Below are positions 1 to 9,920 of a stretch of 64,000 nucleotides of DNA, piece after piece. Source of the DNA: Ahniella affigens (GTDB lineage: Bacteria > Pseudomonadota > Gammaproteobacteria > Xanthomonadales > Ahniellaceae). The stretch lies in assembly GCF_003015185.1 (NCBI RefSeq), contig NZ_CP027860.1:5425001-5489000 (forward strand), given 5' to 3'. Each line of letters begins with the position of its first letter. Position 1 is the stretch's first letter. A program made the position numbers and the translations under genes. The notes under the pieces were generated by a model that was not told the DNA's origin, searched no databases, and worked only from the letters and a program-made list of their open reading frames with translations.

Positions 1-2
1 TG

Positions 3-821
3 ATTGCGCTGCTGCCATTCCGTTTGGGCGTGCGCCTGGGGTGGTGGCTGACCCGATTCAAGCTGCTCTATCGGGGGGGCGTGCATCAGGCGGCCGACCA
101 GGCGCAGAACTTCGGGTTCGCCGCTGATCGGCAGGATTTTGAGCATCGTTGCCGGTTTCACCGGCTGATGGACTTGACCGACCTCTACTGGTCCAAGACG
201 CGCAGCGACCGCCATATCGACCGGAACTTCGATCAAACTGGCGACTGGCCGGCCGACGGCCCGGTGATGGCGGTGACGTTTCATTGGGGTGGCGGGCATT
301 GGGGTATTCGCAGCCTGCATCGCACCGGTCGGCCGATTGTGTGCCTGGCCGGCCCCTTGGACCCCGAGCATGTCGGACATCTGAGCGTGCTGTATCGCTA
401 CGCCTGCTGGCGCACGCGCGAGGTCGAAAAACATAGCGGCCGGCCGCTGTTCAAGCGTTATCGAGGCATTGCGGTGCGCGATCTTCGCGACAAGGCAAAG
501 TCCGGAGACAGCATTTTGTCGTTGATCGATGTGCCACCGGGCGAAGTCGGTGGTGCGCGCCCGGTCACCTTGCTCGGACGCGACGCCAAACTGCCCAATG
601 GCTTGGTCAAGATGGCCGAATTGTTGAAACTGCCGATCGTGTTTTACGCGGCGCGGATCAACCCATTGACGGCCCGAGTGGAGTTTCGGATCGGCGCGCC
701 GCTCGACCCGACAGACCGCGATGCCGTGCTGCAGGAAGCGGCGCGCTGGCTCGACGAGATGATTCAGCGTGACCCGGCGGCCTGGATGTTGTGGGCACAG
801 GCGCCCGGGTTTTTTCGGTAG
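3..821 (+). CDS. LpxL/HtrB-like lysophospholipid acyltransferase (5' end outside window)
   Basis: The frame is open from the first bases of the window (position 3), so the true start lies upstream; the TTG at 24 is only the first start-like codon. The visible 270 or so residues carry an HWGGGHWG block, which corresponds to the catalytic His region of the LpxL/HtrB acyltransferase family, followed by a conserved DVPPGE-type segment and a C-terminal WMLW motif. Family members transfer acyl chains to lipid A or related lipids at the inner membrane. The strict HX4D/E spacing is not obvious, so this is a divergent member. The substrate cannot be told from the sequence. Confidence 0.7.
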   Translation: MALLPFRLGVRLGWWLTRFKLLYRGGVHQAADQAQNFGFAADRQDFEHRCRFHRLMDLTDLYWSKTRSDRHIDRNFDQTGDWPADGPVMAVTFHWGGGHWGIRSLHRTGRPIVCLAGPLDPEHVGHLSVLYRYACWRTREVEKHSGRPLFKRYRGIAVRDLRDKAKSGDSILSLIDVPPGEVGGARPVTLLGRDAKLPNGLVKMAELLKLPIVFYAARINPLTARVEFRIGAPLDPTDRDAVLQEAARWLDEMIQRDPAAWMLWAQAPGFFR

Positions 822-905
822 CGTCAGTTTGCCTCGTGCGGAAGGTCGACATTTCGACGCGACGCCCGGCGGCATCCGATGCCAATCGGCAACGTTACCG
901 AAGAC

Positions 906-1979
906 TCACCGCCGCCCGTACTTCTCCACCAGGCGCTTGCCGAAGGATTTGTTCACGACCTTTTCCTGCGCTTTGCGGTCGGCAGCCCGTGCCTTGCTAT
1001 CGGTGAGTTCCTGGCTCAACTTCCGGTAGTTCGCCAACCGTTCCGAGTCCAGTTGACCCGATTCCAGCGCGGCGCGAATCGCACAGCCGGGCTCGCGGGC
1101 ATGCTGGCAATCGCGGAACCGACATTGGAGTGCCAGTGCTTCGATGTCTTCGAAGCTCTGCTCAATCGCCTCCTCGTCTTCCGCCTGCAACTTCAATTCG
1201 CGCATGCCGGGTGTGTCGATCAGGCAAGCGCCATTGCTGAGGCTGAGCAACGACCGGTGCGTGGTCGTGTGCCGACCGCGCGAGTCGTGCTCGCGCACAT
1301 CCTGGGTGGCCTGGCGTTCCTCGCCGAGCAGCAGGTTGCTGAGCGTCGATTTGCCAGCGCCGGACGAGCCGACCAGGCAGATCGTTTCGCCGGGTTGCAG
1401 CGCCGACAGCAACAACGTCCGGCTGTCTTCGGACTTCAGATTCAGCGCCAGAACGGGTGCCTGCGCCCCAAAGCGGGAACGGGCGTCGTCCACCAGCGCG
1501 GCCGCTTCCGGATTGCGGTCCAGCTTGCTGAAGACGATCAACGGACGGGCACCAGAACTCGCAACCAGCGTCAGATAGCGCTCGATCCGCTTGAGATTGA
1601 AATCGCCATCCAGGCCACAGACGATCAGCACGCAGTCCAGATTGACCGCAATGATCTGGGTCGCGTCATGATCGCCGGCGGCGCCTCGGCGCAACACCGT
1701 GCGACGCGGCACGATCTCGCGGATCAGTGCGGCCTCCTTCCCCCGGCCCTCGACGAACACCCAGTCGCCGACATGGGGTCGGTGGCTGCCATCCACCCCC
1801 GGCTTCCGCAGCGACGCTGGGGTCCGCGCCCGGTGCACACAGACGCCGTCGTGGATCTCGAACTGATCGCGATGCTGGGCAATCACGCGCGCCAGGATCG
1901 CAGCCTCGAAAGGCGGGTCGGGAAGCGGCTCGGTTCGGGGCCAGCCAATAGCGGTCAAAGTGGATTGCATTGGCAACAT
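906..1979 (-). CDS. rsgA: Ribosome small subunit-dependent GTPase A (RsgA)
   Basis: Circularly permuted GTPase that assists late 30S maturation and binds the decoding region of 16S rRNA. The sequence shows an N-terminal OB-fold region, then G4 (FSKLD), the P-loop GSSGAGKST, the DTPGMREL G3-like motif and a C-terminal zinc knuckle of the form CRFRDCQHAREPGC, in the order typical of RsgA. I chose the ATG at 1979 (a second ATG is at 1970), giving about 357 residues; the open frame continues upstream to 2099 but that extension is longer than family members and unlike them. The gene is monocistronic, convergent with nothing and divergent from the DUF4345-type gene at 2111. Confidence 0.93.
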   Translation of the reverse strand: MLPMQSTLTAIGWPRTEPLPDPPFEAAILARVIAQHRDQFEIHDGVCVHRARTPASLRKPGVDGSHRPHVGDWVFVEGRGKEAALIREIVPRRTVLRRGAAGDHDATQIIAVNLDCVLIVCGLDGDFNLKRIERYLTLVASSGARPLIVFSKLDRNPEAAALVDDARSRFGAQAPVLALNLKSEDSRTLLLSALQPGETICLVGSSGAGKSTLSNLLLGEERQATQDVREHDSRGRHTTTHRSLLSLSNGACLIDTPGMRELKLQAEDEEAIEQSFEDIEALALQCRFRDCQHAREPGCAIRAALESGQLDSERLANYRKLSQELTDSKARAADRKAQEKVVNKSFGKRLVEKYGRR

Positions 1980-2110
1980 TGTATTCACAGACGCCCTGTC
2001 GACGACAGTTGTCCGACAATTGCCGTTCAGCCGGCTGTGACGGACGGAATGCTCGATGACCGTCTGGCGCAAAAGCCCATTACCATCGCTGCAACGCACG
2101 AGACCCTGGC

Positions 2111-2509
2111 ATGCGCACCCTGACTCTGATTGTTCTGCTGCTTTCGGCCTTGTCCTTCATCGGATTTGGGCTGGTGCTCACCGCGCATCCGATCGAAATC
2201 CTGGCCATGACGGACGTCCATGTCAGTGGTCCGATCGCGGACACCGAAATCCGGGCGTTTTACGGTGGTCTGGAACTGGCCCTGGGCGGATTGATTCTGG
2301 CCTGGACGGTGGCGCCGAGCCGACGCCGCGATGCGCTGCTGCTGACTGCGGTGAGTTACGGCGGTATCGGCCTCACCCGCCTTGGGTCCATGTTGGTGAC
2401 CGGCGATCAGAGTTCGTTCCTGATGTTCGCAGTGGCCACCGAGCTTGGCTTTTTGATCATAGCCACCCTGCTGTACCGACACACGCCAGCGAGCCAATCA
2501 GGCCGTTAA
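2111..2509 (+). CDS. DUF4345-type small membrane protein
   Basis: A 132-residue protein with four predicted hydrophobic helices and no signal-peptidase site. The spacing of the helices and the central TEIRAFYGGLELALG segment match my recollection of the DUF4345 family of small inner-membrane proteins with no assigned function. The ATG at 2111 follows the divergent rsgA promoter region directly. It ends 4 bases before the sensor kinase at 2514, so the two are likely co-transcribed, which may hint at a membrane-related signalling role but does not prove it. Confidence 0.7.
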   Translation: MRTLTLIVLLLSALSFIGFGLVLTAHPIEILAMTDVHVSGPIADTEIRAFYGGLELALGGLILAWTVAPSRRRDALLLTAVSYGGIGLTRLGSMLVTGDQSSFLMFAVATELGFLIIATLLYRHTPASQSGR

Positions 2510-2513
2510 GACC

Positions 2514-4037
2514 ATGGACCGTTTGGCCCTGCGCCTGTTTGACCCCAGTGTTCAGCACATTCGACCCGTGCGTGACGCTGTGGTCGCAGGTGTGGTGGTC
2601 TTCCTGATCTCGTGCCTCGGCATTGCGCTGGTCTTTCACCGCGCGATGCAGTCGAACTTCGAGGCCGTTCGCTGGGAGCTGTTGCAACTTGCCCGTACCG
2701 CCGCCACGACGGTCGATCCGGTGCTGCACGAGCAACTCCAGCAGACGGAACAGACCCGGTCGGCGACACACCTGCAGGCGCTGGCACCTCTGGTGCGCTT
2801 TCATCAGGCCGCCCGCAATGTGATCTATCTGTACACCGCACGCGAGCGAAACGGCCAAATTCAGTTTGTGCTTGGCACCGACACGTTGTTCCGGGTTGCG
2901 GGCGACGATTTGCCGGCCGACCCGATTGGCACCCCTTACACCGGGAACGATCGTTTCTTTCGCGAGGCTTTTGCGACCCACCAGGAAGTCGTCGGCACCG
3001 AAATCGTGCATGAACGCGTCCGCAGCTACATCAGCGCCTATGTGCCACTGGTCGACGCCAATCAGCGTTTTTACGGCGTGCTGGGCATCGACATGGTCAG
3101 CACGGATTTCGAACAGCGCATGGCTGGGATCCGTGTTGCTGCCGGCTACAGCGTCCTCGTGGTCAGTCTGCTCGCGGCGCTGAGTGCCTATTTGATCTAC
3201 TGGTTTCGCAGCGGCCAAGCCAAAGCCCGGAACCGCGAAATGGTGCAGGCTGAGGCCATGCGCCTCGCGCTCAGCAAGGCGCAGGAATACGCCGTGCTCG
3301 CCGAGCAGCATGCCACCGAGGCCGAGCGGGCCAATATGGCCAAGAGTGAGTTTCTGGCGATGATGAGCCACGAGTTGCGCACGCCGATGCACGGCGTGCT
3401 CGCGACCACGAGCCTCCTTCAGGAAAAGCACGCGAATCCGACCGATCAGCGCCTCCTGGGTCTGATCGAGCGCTCTGGCAACAGTCTGCTTCGGATCATC
3501 AACGAACTGCTCGATCTGGCCCAGATGGAAGCGGGCATGACGCGTTTTCAGATCGAACCGATCAACCCGGCGTGCCTGTTGTCGGATGTCATGGAATTGA
3601 GCCGCTTCGGTGCCGAGAACAAGGGGCTGGAACTGGTCGTCCACGTCGCCGATGACCTCCCGCAACCGTTCTACAGTGATGGCGGGCGATTTCGCCAGGT
3701 ACTACTGAACCTGATCGGCAACGCGATCAAATTCACTGAGCGTGGCCAAGTCAGTGTGACCCTGGTCGCCGAGGGCGCTTCCGGTGTGCGGCTGTCGGTT
3801 CGTGATACGGGAATCGGCATTCCGGTCCACGCATTTGAGCGCCTGTTTCAGACGTTCTCGCAGGTCGATGGCTCGTCGCGACGCCGGTTCGGCGGCACTG
3901 GCCTGGGCCTTGCCATCTGCAAGCGTCTGGTCACGCTTGCGCACGGCGACATCGGTTTTGACAGCGCCGAAGGTGAGGGCAGCCTGTTCTGGTTCACTTG
4001 GTTTGCCGAGCCGGCGCCACCAAACGAGCAACCCTAG
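2514..4037 (+). CDS. Membrane sensor histidine kinase
   Basis: 507 residues: an N-terminal transmembrane helix (about 22-42), a periplasmic domain of roughly 170 residues that looks Cache-like, a second helix (about 205-225), a short coiled coil, a HisKA dimerisation domain with SHELRTP (phospho-acceptor His286) and a HATPase domain with N, G1 (DTGIGIP) and G2 (GGTGLGLAI) boxes. There is no receiver domain and no adjacent response regulator, so it is an orphan kinase by context. It follows the DUF4345-type gene by 4 bases. The signal is unknown. Confidence 0.9.
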   Translation: MDRLALRLFDPSVQHIRPVRDAVVAGVVVFLISCLGIALVFHRAMQSNFEAVRWELLQLARTAATTVDPVLHEQLQQTEQTRSATHLQALAPLVRFHQAARNVIYLYTARERNGQIQFVLGTDTLFRVAGDDLPADPIGTPYTGNDRFFREAFATHQEVVGTEIVHERVRSYISAYVPLVDANQRFYGVLGIDMVSTDFEQRMAGIRVAAGYSVLVVSLLAALSAYLIYWFRSGQAKARNREMVQAEAMRLALSKAQEYAVLAEQHATEAERANMAKSEFLAMMSHELRTPMHGVLATTSLLQEKHANPTDQRLLGLIERSGNSLLRIINELLDLAQMEAGMTRFQIEPINPACLLSDVMELSRFGAENKGLELVVHVADDLPQPFYSDGGRFRQVLLNLIGNAIKFTERGQVSVTLVAEGASGVRLSVRDTGIGIPVHAFERLFQTFSQVDGSSRRRFGGTGLGLAICKRLVTLAHGDIGFDSAEGEGSLFWFTWFAEPAPPNEQP

Positions 4038-4187
4038 CCGCTCGTTACCTCCGCGTGCACGGCACTAGATTCCGTGCAACGAGAATCCTGAATGTTCAGG
4101 TGGGGTTGCGATCCAGTTAAGAAGCAATTCAGCCGTTTTGACCCAGGATGGTCAGCACGTACCCCGCGCCGTCCCTGGAGGAACATC

Positions 4188-4751
4188 ATGCGCACCCTGA
4201 TCAAGATGCTGAGTCTTTCTGCTGCTTTGGCCGTTTCGCAGGCGGGCTTTGCGTACCAAGATTCGTCGGTCGAGTACGACTACGCCGACGTGCTCTCGGT
4301 GGATCCGATCGTGGAAACGGTCAGCGAGCCGGTCGAGCGCCAGGTTTGTCGCCGCGAGCCGGTGCAAACCTATCAGCCACAATACGCGTACCAGGATCGT
4401 CGTCACCGTGACCCGACCGGCGCGACGGTACTCGGCGCCATCATCGGCGGCGCGTTGGGCAACACCGTAGGCCGCGGCGATGGCCGTCGCGCTGCGACGA
4501 TTGCCGGTGCCGTGATTGGCGGCGCAATTGGGCATGACAATGCCCGTCGCGGTCGTTACGTTGAAACCGGTGGCAGCTATCGCACGCACTACGAAGATGT
4601 GTGCTCCGTTCAAACCGACTATCAGGAAGAAGAGCGTGTCGTTGGTTACGACGTGACTTACCGCTACAACGGTCGGGTCTATCACACCCAGACCGACCAC
4701 CACCCCGGCGACCAGATCCGCGTTGAAGTGGCCGTATCGCCTGCGTTCTAA
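4188..4751 (+). CDS. Glycine-zipper 2TM surface protein
   Basis: 187 residues starting at the ATG at 4188 behind GGAGGAACATC, a good ribosome-binding site; an open frame to 4092 is present but the signal peptide starts at 4188. After the signal peptide (cleavage near SQAGFA) comes a Tyr/Glu-rich segment, then two glycine-zipper helices (ATVLGAIIGGALG and IAGAVIGGAIG) separated by a short basic loop, then a Tyr-rich C-terminal domain with two cysteines. This is the layout of the glycine-zipper 2TM family (SlyB/17-kDa antigen relatives), normally outer-membrane or periplasmic proteins. There is no lipobox Cys after the signal peptide, so it is not a classic lipoprotein. A strong terminator follows. 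Confidence 0.8.
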   Translation: MRTLIKMLSLSAALAVSQAGFAYQDSSVEYDYADVLSVDPIVETVSEPVERQVCRREPVQTYQPQYAYQDRRHRDPTGATVLGAIIGGALGNTVGRGDGRRAATIAGAVIGGAIGHDNARRGRYVETGGSYRTHYEDVCSVQTDYQEEERVVGYDVTYRYNGRVYHTQTDHHPGDQIRVEVAVSPAF

Positions 4752-4775
4752 CGCCGAGCCGGTTCCCAATCATGC

Positions 4776-4806
4776 AAAATGCCCGCGCGAGCGGGCATTT
4801 TGTTTT
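4776..4806 (+). terminator. Rho-independent terminator after the glycine-zipper gene
   Basis: Perfect stem AAAATGCCCGC / GCGGGCATTTT with a four-base GCGA loop, followed by TGTTTTGG. It lies 25 bases after the stop codon of the plus-strand gene and, being flanked by A and T tracts, could also serve topA transcription from the other side. Confidence 0.85.
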
Positions 4807-4876
4807 GGCGCGGCGCCTAAGTGCTGTAGTGGTTTGAGTGGTGGTCGAAGAATGCGTCGTGATGTCGCAAGTAGGC

Positions 4877-4926
4877 CACTCCCACTCGCGTGGGAGCGGG
4901 AGTCGGCTCCCGCCCCGCGAGCGCGG
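4877..4926. repeat. REP-like GC-rich stem-loop between convergent genes
   Basis: The stretch contains CCACTCCCACTCGCGTGGGAGCGGGAGT followed by CGGCTCCCGCCCCGCGAGCGCGGG, which can fold into two nested stem-loops (ACTCCCAC with GTGGGAG, and GCGGGAG with CTCCCGC). The GTGGGAGCGG motif recurs near 17.8 kb, so this looks like a dispersed REP-type element rather than a gene-specific terminator. It sits between the convergent glycine-zipper gene and topA. Confidence 0.6.
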
Positions 4927-4927
4927 G

Positions 4928-7486
4928 TCAGAACGGCGCTGTATCGAGCTCTGCCGCGCGTTTCTTGCTCGCCGATGCTTTCGCTGCAGGTTTCTTCGCA
5001 GCGACCTTCTTTGCCGCAGGTTTTTTCGCGGCCGCTTTCTTGGCTGGGGCTTTCTTCGCTACGGGTTTCTTTGCCGCAGCCTTCTTGACCGCGGCTTTCT
5101 TGACCGCAGCCTCAGCAGGCGCTGCCTTCTTCGCGGGCGCTCGCTTGGCGGCCGCTTTCTTGGCGGCGCCGCGCTTCGCACCCGGCTTCAGCCGAACCGG
5201 CTTACCCTTCTCGGCCAGAATCGTTTCGCAGTCTGCCGCCGTCAAAGACGCCGGTTCGCGATCCTTCGGCACGTTGGCATTCTTGCTGCCATCGGTGATG
5301 TAGGGACCAAAGCGACCATTCAGCACCTGAATCCGGCCGTCATCGAAGCTGTTGATGATCCGATTCGCGGCCGCCTGTTCCTTTTCAGCAATAACGGCCA
5401 GGGCGCGATCAAATTCGATCGTATAAGGATCGTCGGGTGGCTTGATCGACGCATAGGTCGAGCCATGCTTGACGAAGGGTCCAAAGCGGCCAATCGCCGC
5501 CGACACTTCCGCGCCATCCGGCGCCACACCGAGCACGCGCGGCAGCTTGAACAGCTCCAGCGCATCCGGCAGCGAAATGGTGTGCAGGCTCTGCCCCGGG
5601 CGAAGCGACGCGTACTTCGGCTTTTCGTCGCCTTCTTCCTTCGAGCCGATCTGGGCAAAGGCGCCATAGCGCCCGAGTCGCACGCTGACCGACTTGCCGG
5701 TGACGGGGTCTTTGCCCAGGACGCGGTTGGACTTGGCGTCGTCGAACGTCACCGAGTCCATTTTGTCGGCGACGAGGGACTTGAACGGCACCCAGAAGCG
5801 TTCCATCAAGGGCACCCATTCCTCCTCGCCGCGGCTGACCGCATCGAGTTCATCCTCCAGGCGCGCCGTGAAGTCGTAATCCACGTACTGCGGAAAGTGG
5901 TTCGACAGGAACTTGGCGACCACGCGGCCCACATCGGTCGGGCGGAAGCGGCGGTTGTCGAGCAGCACGTACTCGCGATTCAGCAGCACCTGAATGATGC
6001 TTGCGTAGGTGGACGGACGCCCGATGCCGTATTCCTCCAGCGCCTTGACCAGCGAGGCTTCGGAAAACCGTGGTGGCGGCTCGGTGAAGTGCTGATCGGC
6101 AATGACTTCGGCAAGTGCAATGACCTGCCCTTCCTTCATTGCCGGCAAACGGCGCCCTTCTTCGTCGTCTTCATCGGACTTCTGGTCGCGGCCTTCTTCA
6201 TAGACGGCGAGAAATCCAGGCTCAATGACCGTGGTACCGGTGGCGCGGAAACTGTGCGTTTTACCAGCGGCCAGATCGACCGAAATGGTCTCCAGCTGCG
6301 CGGGCGCCATCTGGCACGCAATCGTGCGCTTCCAGATCAACTCATAAAGACGCAGCTGATCGGGATTCAGGTAGGCCGCCACCGATTCTGGTGTCCGCAT
6401 CGCCGATGTCGGCCGAATGGCCTCATGGGCTTCCTGCGCGTTCTTCTGCTTGGTTTTGTAGAAGTTTGGGCCATCGGGCAGCGCCTGCTTGCCAAAGCGC
6501 TTCGCGATCAATTCGCGGAGTTCGCTGATGGCATCGGCGGACAAATGGACCGAGTCGGTACGCATATAGGTGATCAGACCGACCAGGCCTTCCGGACCAA
6601 GCGGCACACCTTCATACAGACCCTGCGCAATGCGCATCGTCCGCGTCGTGCCAAAGCCCAGCTTGCGCGCGGCCTCCTGCTGCAGCGTGGACGTGATGAA
6701 CGGCGGTGCCGCACGACGCTGCCGCTGCTTGCGGGTGACCTCGCTGACGACCAGTTTGCCACCGGCGTCCGCCAGAATCTGGTTTCGCGTGGCCTCTGCG
6801 CTCGTCTGATCGCGGAAGCTGAACTGCTCGACCTTCTCGTTCGCAAACCGGGTCAGCTTGGCCGAGAAGGGTTGATTCGGGTAGGCGCAATCGGCGGCCA
6901 GGGTCCAGTACTCCTGCCGGACAAAGCGCTCGATTTCCTCTTCACGCTCGACAATCATCCGAAGCGCCGGCGATTGCACGCGTCCGGCGGACAAGCCGGT
7001 TTGCACCTTGCGCCACAGCACCGGCGACAGATTGAACCCGACGAGATAGTCGAGCGCGCGGCGCGCTTGCTGGGCATTGACCAAATCGCCATCGACCTTG
7101 CGCGGGTGACTAATGGCTTCCTTGATCGCTTTCGGCGTGATTTCGGAAAACACCACGCGGTGGACCGATTTGTCCTTCAGCAAGCCCTTGTTCCGCAAGA
7201 TCTCGCTGATGTGCCAGCTGATGGCCTCGCCCTCGCGGTCCAAGTCGGTCGCCAGATACAGGGCGTCGGCCTTACTCGCGGCTTTGACAATGGCGTCGAC
7301 ATGCCGCTCATTCCGTTCGATGAGCTCATAGCGCATCGCGAAGTCGCGGTCGGTGTCGACCCCATCTTTTTTTGGCAAGTCGCGGACATGGCCGTAGGAG
7401 GCCAGGACACTGAAGTCCTTGCCCAGGTACTTGTTAATGGTCTTCGCCTTGGCAGGCGATTCCACAATCAGCAGATTCTTGGCCAT
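4928..7486 (-). CDS. topA: DNA topoisomerase I
   Basis: 852 residues, type IA topoisomerase that relaxes negative supercoils. The N-terminal TOPRIM domain shows IVESPAKAKTI and the acidic DLDREGE motif (81-87); the catalytic Tyr307 lies in LITYMRTDS. The C-terminal part carries three Topo-C repeat blocks (GRYGAFAQIG, GRFGPFVKHG, GRFGPYITDG) and no C4 zinc-finger cysteines, ending in a tail of about 80 residues made of Ala/Lys/Pro repeats (AAKK, PAKK) that should bind DNA. The ATG at 7486 opens directly with MAKNLLIVESPAKAK, so the start is secure. Likely monocistronic. Confidence 0.97.
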   Translation of the reverse strand: MAKNLLIVESPAKAKTINKYLGKDFSVLASYGHVRDLPKKDGVDTDRDFAMRYELIERNERHVDAIVKAASKADALYLATDLDREGEAISWHISEILRNKGLLKDKSVHRVVFSEITPKAIKEAISHPRKVDGDLVNAQQARRALDYLVGFNLSPVLWRKVQTGLSAGRVQSPALRMIVEREEEIERFVRQEYWTLAADCAYPNQPFSAKLTRFANEKVEQFSFRDQTSAEATRNQILADAGGKLVVSEVTRKQRQRRAAPPFITSTLQQEAARKLGFGTTRTMRIAQGLYEGVPLGPEGLVGLITYMRTDSVHLSADAISELRELIAKRFGKQALPDGPNFYKTKQKNAQEAHEAIRPTSAMRTPESVAAYLNPDQLRLYELIWKRTIACQMAPAQLETISVDLAAGKTHSFRATGTTVIEPGFLAVYEEGRDQKSDEDDEEGRRLPAMKEGQVIALAEVIADQHFTEPPPRFSEASLVKALEEYGIGRPSTYASIIQVLLNREYVLLDNRRFRPTDVGRVVAKFLSNHFPQYVDYDFTARLEDELDAVSRGEEEWVPLMERFWVPFKSLVADKMDSVTFDDAKSNRVLGKDPVTGKSVSVRLGRYGAFAQIGSKEEGDEKPKYASLRPGQSLHTISLPDALELFKLPRVLGVAPDGAEVSAAIGRFGPFVKHGSTYASIKPPDDPYTIEFDRALAVIAEKEQAAANRIINSFDDGRIQVLNGRFGPYITDGSKNANVPKDREPASLTAADCETILAEKGKPVRLKPGAKRGAAKKAAAKRAPAKKAAPAEAAVKKAAVKKAAAKKPVAKKAPAKKAAAKKPAAKKVAAKKPAAKASASKKRAAELDTAPF

Positions 7487-7930
7487 GTTCCATCTATCGG
7501 ACCGTCTTGGCGGCCCAGTATTTAGGTATTGAATACGAGAAAACGTGCATTAGACCGGAAAACCGGCGATGAACTGACCGGTCTCCCCTTTTTCCAGTGA
7601 AGTGCCTTTGGCATGGAGCTGTCAAGACTTGGTTTCGGGGTCGAGCCTTGGATGTGCGCTGATGTCAGGGGCGTAACTTCAACAAAAACAACAGCTAAGA
7701 ACACTACAGTCAACTACAAAAGTGGCCCGTGCCGGGGTTGGCCAGTCTTCGATCCATGCCCGATTCGCCCCCCGAGACGATCACCACCCCAGGGCTCGGC
7801 CGGCCGGATGGCCGTTCCAATCGGCCAAATCCAGGTCATTGGCACCCACGCGACGAGAGGCGTGGGCGCGCCACGCCACCCTGTTCCCCGGGACCGTACG
7901 CGAACCATGCCCTCGGCGATCCAGGCAGTT
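7487..7930. other. 444-base intergenic region upstream of topA
   Basis: Lies between the 5' end of topA and the stop codon of the CHAT gene, both on the minus strand, so it must hold the topA promoter and any terminator of the upstream operon. Overlapping open frames on both strands look like shadows, with no convincing start or conserved motif. A weak stem CCCACGC/GCGTGGG (7845-7866) is present without a T tract. Confidence 0.5.
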
Positions 7931-9913
7931 TCAACTCTTCTTCTTGGCGATCTTGGTCGGCGCGCCCGTGCGACGCGGCTTGACTGATTTGGCCATCGGC
8001 TCGGCATCCCGGCTGTCCCGCTTCTCCTGTGAGCCGTCGAGCGTACGGTGCGCCAATGACAAGAGCGGGACAGTGACAATGTCCCGATAGGGCGGGGCAT
8101 TGAGGCGGTACAAATGCTGGAGCAGCACCGTTCGGTTGTCGCCGCCCCACTCCTCCCGCTGCGCTATCTGCTGACACAAGTCCGTGATCTCTTCCGCCGA
8201 CACGGGCACCTCGGTCGTCGGCAGGCTCGCCTGCTTCAACAACAGCAATTCCAGGCGTTCCGTTAATGCCCAGAACAGGTTCTGGCCTGACAGCAAATTG
8301 AGCTGTTGCGCCGTGCTGGCGTCTCGCGCCATCCAGAGCTTGTCGGCGGGGGCGCCCAGCGTGGCAGGACGGTCGTCACCCAGGGCAGTCAGGCTCAGCT
8401 GTTCCCGCAGTGCGGCCGTCAACACCCAACTGGCGCCCGGTTCGAACTGATAGCTCCGCAGGTAGGCATCGCGGGCCAGGCGCGCGTAGGTGCGACAGAG
8501 CGGTGAACTCGTTGCGCCGATCGCCACGCCCAGACGGCGATAGGTGCCGGCGCAAATGCGCTCAATCGCTGCCTGTTTGCCAGTATCGTCGCCGATCCGG
8601 CGCCTGAGGCCTTGGATTTCCTGCTCGACCTGAGCCGCCAGGAGCCGCGCTCGCTCTTCGCGCGATTCCTGCGTCGCCTCCGTTCGCACTGACATCCGCC
8701 GAGCCAGCGCCGCCAGCCGAAAATCCAGTCGCCGCAGTTCCGCACTCAGATTGACGTCGTCATGATCGTCTGCCAACGAGACATAGCACACGATGCTGGC
8801 CCAGTCGTGCGTGTGGGCCAGGCGCACCGCGAGTTGCCGGCGCAGGTCGACAAAGGCCGCGCGCGGATCGCGGGCGGCGAGCAAGTACTCGTAGAGCACG
8901 CTGGCCATGACCACCGAACCCTGAAACGTCAGCGGGAATTGGGAGCCCACGACGAGCGGAATGCCCGCTTCGTGCAGCGCATGCAGAATGCTGTCGCCAG
9001 TCGGATTCAGGGGCACCGGCACGGGGCTGCCGCTGTCGCATACCGCCAACGTGACGACGACCGGTCGTTGCAAGCGGTCGCCGCCGTTTTGCACAGGTCT
9101 GAGCGCCCGCGCGAGATTGCGACCAGTCACCTGCTCGACGCCACCGCGACCGTCGGGCAATTGCACGGTCAAGTGCGCTTCCTGCCGCTGGTCGAGCCGC
9201 CCGCCATGCGCGAGCAGATGGACATGCGTATACGCGGCGCTGGCACACGCATCATGCAACTCGCCAAGTGTCGGATTGGCCAGAATGGTGAGCATTTCCG
9301 GAATGTCGTCGTCACGATGGGCAACCCAGGGATCAATCGCTTCCCGGAGCGCCTGCACGTGGGCTTCATAGGGGACGGGTGCGCCGGGCAGATCGGCAAA
9401 CACAAACAGAATGCGCGGCCGAAACGGCGCCCGGTAGCGCGCACCCGCAGCGCGCCTTGATTCGCGCGTCAGACAGATGGGGGCACTCGACTGCAGCAGC
9501 GCATGTTGCCCGGGTCCTGGAAAGCCCGGTGGCGAAATCGCCAACTCGAAAGGCAGTAGGGCCAGTTCACTGGCCGACAGCACGAGCCTTGCATGGATGA
9601 AATTGCCGGCGGCCTGCCCGAGCGCATTGAGCAAGCCCGGAATCTCGCCGAGCCAATTGCCGAGCATCTCACCGAGCGAGCGGAGTTCATGCGCGCGACG
9701 ATCTTCAAGGTGCCTCCGCACAGCTTCGTCGGCCTGTTGATTGCCGATGTAGCGCAACGCCTGCAGGGAGGCCAGAACATCGCGATGCTCCTTCGGAAAG
9801 TGCAGGGTCGTCGCCTCGTGGTTGTCGCAGACCGCGAGATACGGCACCAACGGCGACAACAATTGATTGTGTGAAGGGCCTTGCCGCAATAGTTCGAGAT
9901 TGATCGTTTTCAT
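7931..9913 (-). CDS. CHAT-domain (caspase-like) protease
   Basis: 660 residues from the ATG at 9913 (an open frame continues to 10012 but overlaps the upstream gene). A helical N-terminal region (1-160) is followed by a caspase-HetF-associated-with-TPR domain: beta strand PRILFVFADL, catalytic His236 in HLLAHGG and catalytic Cys292 in LAVCDSG, with the downstream GIPLVVGSQFPL segment typical of CHAT. Residues about 390-600 are helical, partly coiled coil and possibly TPR-like, and the tail is basic (ends AKKKS). Both dyad residues are present, so an active cysteine protease is expected. It starts 7 bases after the stop codon of the metallophosphoesterase gene, so the two form an operon. The substrate is unknown. 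Confidence 0.85.
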   Translation of the reverse strand: MKTINLELLRQGPSHNQLLSPLVPYLAVCDNHEATTLHFPKEHRDVLASLQALRYIGNQQADEAVRRHLEDRRAHELRSLGEMLGNWLGEIPGLLNALGQAAGNFIHARLVLSASELALLPFELAISPPGFPGPGQHALLQSSAPICLTRESRRAAGARYRAPFRPRILFVFADLPGAPVPYEAHVQALREAIDPWVAHRDDDIPEMLTILANPTLGELHDACASAAYTHVHLLAHGGRLDQRQEAHLTVQLPDGRGGVEQVTGRNLARALRPVQNGGDRLQRPVVVTLAVCDSGSPVPVPLNPTGDSILHALHEAGIPLVVGSQFPLTFQGSVVMASVLYEYLLAARDPRAAFVDLRRQLAVRLAHTHDWASIVCYVSLADDHDDVNLSAELRRLDFRLAALARRMSVRTEATQESREERARLLAAQVEQEIQGLRRRIGDDTGKQAAIERICAGTYRRLGVAIGATSSPLCRTYARLARDAYLRSYQFEPGASWVLTAALREQLSLTALGDDRPATLGAPADKLWMARDASTAQQLNLLSGQNLFWALTERLELLLLKQASLPTTEVPVSAEEITDLCQQIAQREEWGGDNRTVLLQHLYRLNAPPYRDIVTVPLLSLAHRTLDGSQEKRDSRDAEPMAKSVKPRRTGAPTKIAKKKS

Positions 9914-9920
9914 GAGCGCC

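Noticed and set aside
879-2123. Long plus-strand open frame opposite rsgA
   Set aside because: Shadow of rsgA, caused by GC-rich codon bias; no signal, domain or ribosome-binding site.
4838-7525. 895-codon plus-strand open frame opposite topA
   Set aside because: Shadow of topA; composition is full of Arg, Leu and Gly runs from reversed lysine/alanine-rich codons.
7845-7866. Stem CCCACGC/GCGTGGG as a terminator for the CHAT operon
   Set aside because: Only 7 bp, with no T tract; not reported as a feature.
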